Shown: positions 14,266-17,471 of the stretch, piece by piece
Layout: the number at the start of each line of letters is the position of its first letter
How positions within the stretch are numbered: position 1 is the stretch's first letter
Source: JAASSS01 sp021767745
GTDB lineage: Bacteria; Pseudomonadota; Gammaproteobacteria; UBA5335
DNA length: 17,471 nt
NCBI GenBank assembly: GCA_034189165.1
Contig: JAXHVN010000054.1
Span: 1-17,471, forward strand
Reading direction: 5' to 3'
Translations under genes and position numbers: made by a program
Notes under the pieces: model-generated
What the model was told of the DNA's origin: nothing
Seen by the model: only the letters and a program-made list of their open reading frames with translations
Databases searched by the model: none

Positions 14266-15336
14266 TTAAAGCCGATTGCCCGATGCCGGCGACACGGCGG
14301 GTGAGCCGTGCCTGGCGATCAGCGACGCCGGCGCGCGGGCGTGCGAATGCGTTGCCACCTCCGGCGCCTCGGGCAACGATGCCCGGAGCGGGTGTGTCTG
14401 GGTCAGGGCCAGCAACTGCCGGCCACGCGCCTCCATCTCCAGCACCACATCGGCCGGTGCCAGCTGCCCGGCCGCAGGACTCAGGGCCTGTGCCTGCGGG
14501 CCCAGCGCCAGCAGGCTGCCACGCGCACCACCCAACAGCACGGCACGCGGCCCGAGCACGGCGGCGGCATAGAGTGCCGGCGCAGCCTGCACCGGCACCT
14601 GTTGCCAGCTCTGGCCGCCGTCCTCGCTCAGCAGCGCCGCCCCGTTCAGCCCCGCGATCACCCCCTGATCGCCACGGAAATCGATCGCCATGAGCGAGTC
14701 CGCGATAGGGCTCTCGACGGCCTGCCAGTGCACCCCATCCGTGGCGTACTGGATGCGACCGAACTCGCCAACCAGCCAGACGCCACGCCCGGAGAAGCCG
14801 ACATCGTTCCAGGCCACATCCTCCGGCGGGACGACCCGTACGAAGGAGCGTCCTTCGTCGCCGCTGACCAGCACGGTGCCCATCACGCCGACTGCCCAAA
14901 GCTCACCGCTCGGCGCCCGCCGAATCCGGAGCAGCTTGTTCTCCACACTCGACATCGGCACGGGAATGGTGACCCAGCTTTGGCCGGCATCTTCCGAACG
15001 CACCACGGCGTTGCCATTGCCAACCGCCACCAGCGTGCGTTCATCCAGGGCGATGACATCCTGTAGATGTCGTTCCAGCCCGCTCGGCAACACCTGCCAA
15101 TGTCGGCCACCATCCTGTGTGGCGCGTACCTGTCCGTACGCACCGACCAGCCACATTCGCTCGGCGTCGTGCGGCGCCACGGCCATGCCGTAATAGTGGT
15201 AACGACCGGCGAACGGTGCATCCGTGGCGCCCGGCACCACCGGCGAGAGCTGAAAGCTCAGCCCGATCGACACCAGGATCGCGAGGACTGCGAGGCCGAT
15301 GGAGAGCCGTGGAATCCAGCGCGCCGAAGTGTTCAT
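14266..15336 (-). CDS. YCF48/BNR-repeat beta-propeller protein, membrane anchored
   Basis: A 356-residue protein of the YCF48/photosystem II stability factor (HCF136)-like beta-propeller type. Residues 10-30 are one hydrophobic helix, acting as an uncleaved anchor or signal. BNR/Asp-box repeats follow at 73-80 (TQDGGRHW), 114-121 (SEDAGQSW), 158-165 (SGDEGRSF), 199-204 (TDGVHW) and 237-244 (SEDGGQSW). From about 270 the chain is Ala/Pro-rich and less regular. Such proteins are regularly encoded beside DUF1302/DUF1329/RND genes in proteobacteria and are thought to be periplasmic accessory factors of the pump; this is not photosynthesis. First gene of unit 1: ATG at 15334-15336, AGGTG site ahead, sigma-54 promoter about 50-65 bases upstream. 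Only 13 bases separate it from the transporter gene. Confidence 0.9.
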   Translation of the reverse strand: MNTSARWIPRLSIGLAVLAILVSIGLSFQLSPVVPGATDAPFAGRYHYYGMAVAPHDAERMWLVGAYGQVRATQDGGRHWQVLPSGLERHLQDVIALDERTLVAVGNGNAVVRSEDAGQSWVTIPVPMSSVENKLLRIRRAPSGELWAVGVMGTVLVSGDEGRSFVRVVPPEDVAWNDVGFSGRGVWLVGEFGRIQYATDGVHWQAVESPIADSLMAIDFRGDQGVIAGLNGAALLSEDGGQSWQQVPVQAAPALYAAAVLGPRAVLLGGARGSLLALGPQAQALSPAAGQLAPADVVLEMEARGRQLLALTQTHPLRASLPEAPEVATHSHARAPASLIARHGSPAVSPASGNRL

Positions 15337-15357
15337 GAAGCACCTGCCCGGTTATCT

Positions 15358-15380
15358 AGTTACTATTTGTATGTTTATGT
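15358..15380. promoter_or_regulatory. AGTTAC-N10-TTTA element in the leader of unit 1
   Basis: AGTTAC (15358-15363) followed after 10 bases by TTTA. The same layout, AGTTAC-N9/10-(C/T)TTA, occurs upstream of the quinone reductase (16502) and the HxlR gene (17034). It covers the region just downstream of the predicted sigma-54 start (near 15374). A shared operator, perhaps for the HxlR protein, is inferred. Confidence 0.35.
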
Positions 15381-15383
15381 CGA

Positions 15384-15401
15384 TAGCAAACTACATGCCA
15401 A
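15384..15401 (-). promoter_or_regulatory. Sigma-54 (-24/-12) promoter of unit 1
   Basis: On the minus strand TTGGCATGTAGTTTGCTA fits TGGCACG-N4-TTGCW with a single mismatch (T for C) and has the invariant GG-N10-GC spacing. It predicts a start near 15374, giving a leader of about 37 bases before the YCF48-like ATG. A sigma-70 reading (TTGGCA, 16 bases, CATAAA) is possible but poorer. Confidence 0.72.
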
Positions 15402-15470
15402 GGGGCAGCATGTCCCATGATGGCCGGCACTTCTGACAGTCCGACTGGGGAAACGATAAGTTGGCGGCCG

Positions 15471-15484
15471 GAAATGCACCGTAT
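15471..15484 (-). repeat. 14-base repeat, copy 1, candidate activator site upstream of unit 1
   Basis: ATACGGTGCATTTC on the minus strand, exactly repeated at 10859-10872. The centre is about 103 bases upstream of the predicted start, 23 bases (about two helical turns) further than in copy 2. Both copies are in non-coding DNA ahead of a sigma-54 promoter, which suggests a binding site for one shared enhancer-binding activator. Confidence 0.55.
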
Positions 15485-15536
15485 CGGCGCAGCATGAACC
15501 AGAGGCGCGCATATCGGTTGCTGGGTTTCAGGGCAG

Positions 15537-15563
15537 AAAAAAAGGGCGGCCAAGCGGCCGCCC
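15537..15563 (-). terminator. Intrinsic terminator of the quinone reductase gene
   Basis: On the minus strand GGGCGGCC (15563-15556), loop GCTT, GGCCGCCC (15551-15544) is followed by seven T (15543-15537). A perfect 8-bp GC stem and T-run 30-60 bases after the stop at 15595. It separates the regulator/reductase genes from unit 1. Confidence 0.95.
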
Positions 15564-15594
15564 AGTACCACGCGCCCTGTGTGGGCATCGCCCC

Positions 15595-16452
15595 TCAGAT
15601 GAATGCTTGGCGGTAGTCGGTCAGGAATGTCCGGATATCCCGGGCCGGTCGTCCGGTGACATCGGCAACCGTCGGCGCCACATCCGCCAGATAGCCGGGC
15701 GGACCGAGCGCATAGAGTTCGTTCATCGCCTGAACCAGCGGCTCGGGCATGCCCATCTCCAGCATGCTGGCGGCAGCCTGCTCGCTGGAGACCGGCACGT
15801 AGCGCACGGGGGTGTCGAAGATCTCGCCCATGGCCTCGGCGATCTGCTCGCAGGTGACGGCCTGCGGTCCGGTCAGCGTATAGGCCTGGCCCTCATGGCC
15901 GGGCTCGGTCAAAGCAGTGGCGGCGACGGCGGCGATATCTCGCGCATCCACCCACGACACAGGACTCGCCTCACCGAGCGGGAGGTAGAACGCGCCATGA
16001 TCGGCGATCGTCGGGGCCGACATCAGGAAGTTCTGCATAAAGAACGTCGGCTGCACGAACGTCCAGTCCATGCCGCTCTGCTTCAGCCGCTCCTGATTCT
16101 CACCGTGCCAGCGGCCAAACTGCACAGGAGCATCGGGTGCCGCACCGATGCCGGTGGACATGACGATGTGCTTGACTCCCGCCCCAGCGGCGGCATCGAT
16201 CAGGGTGTTCTTCATCGCCACCTGATCGAGGGCCAGAGGCGTTACCAGGAACACCTTCTCCACGCCATCGAGCGCTGCAGGCAGCGAGAACGGATCACGC
16301 AGATCGCCCTGCACCACCTCCACACTGTCGTCGAACTGCGCCGACGCCTTGCTGACATCCCTCGCCAATACCCGCAGTGGCGAGCCTTTGTCGGCTAGTA
16401 GCTGCGCCACCTCGCCGCCGATATTCCCCGTTGCACCAACAACTAGAATCAT
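15595..16452 (-). CDS. NmrA/QorB-like NAD(P)H-dependent quinone reductase
   Basis: A 285-residue atypical short-chain dehydrogenase of the NmrA/QorB (SDR_a5) group; E. coli QorB has about the same length. The N-terminal Rossmann motif MILVVGATGNIGG (GxxGxxG at 6-12) binds NAD(P)H; VFLVTPL, MSTGIGA and the FVQPTFFMQN segment (about 135-145) are typical of the group, and the classical Tyr-x3-Lys of SDRs is absent. It likely reduces quinones or related electrophiles in the cytoplasm. The ATG at 16450-16452 has a perfect GGGAGG 6-7 bases ahead. It lies 108 bases after an HxlR regulator in the same direction, an association known from qorB/qorR, and ends in a strong terminator. A protective role against quinones formed by the neighbouring oxygenases is plausible but inferred. 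Confidence 0.9.
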   Translation of the reverse strand: MILVVGATGNIGGEVAQLLADKGSPLRVLARDVSKASAQFDDSVEVVQGDLRDPFSLPAALDGVEKVFLVTPLALDQVAMKNTLIDAAAGAGVKHIVMSTGIGAAPDAPVQFGRWHGENQERLKQSGMDWTFVQPTFFMQNFLMSAPTIADHGAFYLPLGEASPVSWVDARDIAAVAATALTEPGHEGQAYTLTGPQAVTCEQIAEAMGEIFDTPVRYVPVSSEQAAASMLEMGMPEPLVQAMNELYALGPPGYLADVAPTVADVTGRPARDIRTFLTDYRQAFI

Positions 16453-16501
16453 TGTTTCCTCCCGTTCGCGGGCAGCCCGCCGGGATGATCCTAGCCTCTT
16501 C

Positions 16502-16520
16502 AGTTACAAATGTATACTTA
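16502..16520. promoter_or_regulatory. AGTTAC-N9-CTTA element upstream of the quinone reductase
   Basis: AGTTAC at 16502-16507, then GTATAC inside the spacer and CTTA at about 16517-16520. It shares the layout of the elements at 15358 and 17034 and is the only AT-rich patch in the 108-base gap. Probable promoter/operator region; no clear -35/-10 pair is visible. Confidence 0.35.
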
Positions 16521-16560
16521 CGAGCGAATTGACGTGTTCCTGACGGAGCGGGCGAACCGC

Positions 16561-16995
16561 CTAGATCCGATGCAACCGCGGCACAGCAGCAGCAGGGGGC
16601 GCCTCTGCAATGGCCCGGCCATTGCCCTGGTCCTCCGCGAACCAACGGCGTGCCAGCGCTTCCAGTGGACGCATGATCTCCTCCAGTTCCCGACCACGGA
16701 CGGTGAGCTCGTAGTTCACGTGTGGCGGAATCCCCAGCTGCTGCTCACGAATGATCAGGCCCGCCGCTTCCAGCCGCCGCAGCCGATCGGTCAGCATGCG
16801 GGCGGATATGCCGTGCACCTCGCGCTTGAGCTCGGAAAAGCGCAGCGAGTCGTGCTGCAACAGCACCCAGATGATGTAGGCCGTCCACGGCCCCATGATC
16901 AGCGAGATCAGTGCATCTACCGGACAGCCCGACTCGGGCACCGGCACGGCGAGAGGTTTGGACCGAGGCTGGCCGGGCGAACGATTCAACGGCAT
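16561..16995 (-). CDS. HxlR-family winged-helix regulator
   Basis: A 144-residue HxlR-type DNA-binding protein. The family core is plain: CPVDALISLIMGPWTAYIIW with the N-terminal Cys (residue 24), RFSELKREV, the recognition helix GISARMLTDRLRRLEAAGLI, and the wing PPHVNYELT. In relatives such as YodB and QorR this Cys senses quinones or other electrophiles, so redox/quinone control is likely. An ATG at 17020-17022 would add nine residues but has no ribosome site; the ATG at 16993-16995 has GGAGA 6 bases ahead and is preferred. The next gene downstream is the quinone reductase, the usual target of such regulators. AGTTAC-type elements lie upstream of this gene, of the reductase and of unit 1, hinting at autoregulation and possible control of the catabolic genes. 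Confidence 0.92.
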   Translation of the reverse strand: MPLNRSPGQPRSKPLAVPVPESGCPVDALISLIMGPWTAYIIWVLLQHDSLRFSELKREVHGISARMLTDRLRRLEAAGLIIREQQLGIPPHVNYELTVRGRELEEIMRPLEALARRWFAEDQGNGRAIAEAPPAAAVPRLHRI

Positions 16996-17033
16996 TTCAT
17001 GTCTCCGTCGTGTTTTTTTCATGCGAGGAAGTC

Positions 17034-17053
17034 AGTTACTTCTTCTTATCTTA
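17034..17053. promoter_or_regulatory. AGTTAC-N10-CTTA element upstream of the HxlR gene
   Basis: AGTTAC at 17034-17039, 10 pyrimidine-rich bases, then CTTA. It lies 39 bases ahead of the preferred HxlR start and resembles the elements at 16502 and 15358. Autoregulatory site is inferred only. Confidence 0.3.
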
Positions 17054-17074
17054 GCACCAGCAGTGACGCCAGCT

Positions 17075-17108
17075 GATGGTATGAACGAACGTTCATGTTA
17101 GGACCATC
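17075..17108. promoter_or_regulatory. Palindromic operator-like site (ATGAACG-AA-CGTTCAT) with outer arms
   Basis: ATGAACG (17081-17087), AA, CGTTCAT (17090-17096) is a perfect 7-bp inverted repeat; outer arms GATGGT (17075-17080) and ACCATC (17103-17108) are also complementary. GAACG/CGTTC half-sites are common in TetR-family operators. It lies about 80-110 bases upstream of the HxlR start; no TetR gene is in the window. Confidence 0.45.
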
Positions 17109-17248
17109 AATCCGCCTGCAGGTTGCATCCTGGACTGATGTACAGCACAGCTTCATCCCCTGGGGTACAACCGGGCAACCCCCGCTACGTGCCAGCCTTG
17201 ATCGGCGGCCGCCCAGGAGGGCCCCGATCGAGCCCTTGGGCACAGGGC

Positions 17249-17273
17249 AAAAAGAAGGGGCCCGAAGGCCCCT
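17249..17273 (-). terminator. Intrinsic terminator of the gene at the right edge
   Basis: AGGGGCC (17256-17262), loop CGAA, GGCCCCT (17267-17273); on the minus strand the stem is followed by TTCTTTTT. It lies about 20 bases after the stop at 17294. The 298 bases between this gene and the HxlR gene otherwise hold only the sites listed separately. Confidence 0.85.
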
Positions 17274-17293
17274 GAGTCAGACGGCAAGTGCGG

Positions 17294-17471
17294 TCAGGCG
17301 AACTGCGGCCGCGGCGCGGGCGGAATCAGGTTGTCCCAGCCGCGCGGGCCGGGCTGACTGCCCCGCAGCAGTTCCTCGCGATCGTAGCCGTAGGTCTCGT
17401 TCTCGAGCTGGCTGACGCCGCTCTTCACGTTCTGCTCCGCCGCGAGTCGCCGCTCGGCCTCGGTGGCCATC
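17294..17471 (-). CDS. C-terminal part of an unrecognised protein (cut by the window edge)
   Basis: An open frame ending in TGA (17294-17296) and running to the edge; an ATG lies at 17468-17470, so the visible 58 residues may be the whole protein or only its end. I see no known domain. The peptide is charged and Gln/Glu-rich at first, with LENETYGYDREELL, then ends PRGWDNLIPPAPRPQFA. The terminator just downstream supports a real gene. No ribosome site can be judged because the upstream sequence is missing. Confidence 0.6.
   Translation of the reverse strand, partial: MATEAERRLAAEQNVKSGVSQLENETYGYDREELLRGSQPGPRGWDNLIPPAPRPQFA

Noticed and set aside
15337..15594. Small open frames of 65-71 codons in the gap between the terminator and unit 1
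   Set aside because: They run through the terminator hairpin and the sigma-54 promoter and show no protein-like pattern; the gap is regulatory.
17095..17415. Plus-strand open frame of 106 codons near the right edge
   Set aside because: It crosses the terminator and is antisense to the edge gene; Arg/Ala-rich shadow composition.
1..17471. Insertion sequences, tRNA or rRNA genes, CRISPR arrays, prophage genes
   Set aside because: I looked for transposase-like frames, terminal repeats, regularly spaced repeats and tRNA-like folds and found none that could be supported; the module duplication shows no flanking mobile element.

Overview
The window is about 17.5 kb of GC-rich DNA with dense, short-spaced genes, strong Shine-Dalgarno sites and sigma-54 type promoters. 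It carries the DUF1302/DUF1329/RND/YCF48-like envelope gene set, which points to a high-GC proteobacterium, most likely a hydrocarbon- or steroid-degrading gammaproteobacterium. That placement is inferred from gene content; no ribosomal or phylogenetic marker is present.

Layout: except for a gene tail at the left edge (1-147, plus strand, basic C-terminus), every gene is on the minus strand, so the window reads right to left. At the right edge is the end of an unrecognised gene (17294 to edge) with its own terminator. Next come an HxlR-family regulator (16561-16995) and an NmrA/QorB-like NAD(P)H quinone reductase (15595-16452), closed by an excellent intrinsic terminator (15537-15563). The catabolic locus follows as two apparent transcription units, each preceded by a sigma-54 (-24/-12) promoter and an identical 14-base upstream repeat. 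Unit 1 (15336 to 10909) encodes a YCF48/BNR beta-propeller protein, an RND transporter fused to a Rieske ferredoxin domain, and a StyB-type flavin reductase. Unit 2 (10730 to 271) encodes, in order: StyA-like monooxygenase 1, Rieske oxygenase 1, small protein 1, DUF1329, StyA-like monooxygenase 2, RidA 1, Rieske oxygenase 2, small protein 2, RidA 2, cytochrome c and a DUF1302 outer-membrane protein.

How the parts may work together (inference): the RND pump, YCF48 propeller, periplasmic DUF1329 and outer-membrane DUF1302 proteins would move a hydrophobic compound across the envelope. In the cytoplasm two StyA-like flavoprotein monooxygenases, probably sharing the one flavin reductase, and two Rieske oxygenases, probably sharing the one ferredoxin domain, would oxidise it. 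The RidA pair suggests that an imine, enamine or similarly labile intermediate must be hydrolysed. The quinone reductase and the Cys-bearing HxlR regulator would fit a pathway producing catechols or quinones.

The most unusual features are the transporter-ferredoxin fusion, which would put the electron donor of the oxygenases on the cytoplasmic face of the pump; the duplicated StyA/Rieske/small-protein module with DUF1329 between the copies; and two unrecognised 115-118-residue paralogues, each directly downstream of a Rieske oxygenase. The substrate cannot be read from the sequence.
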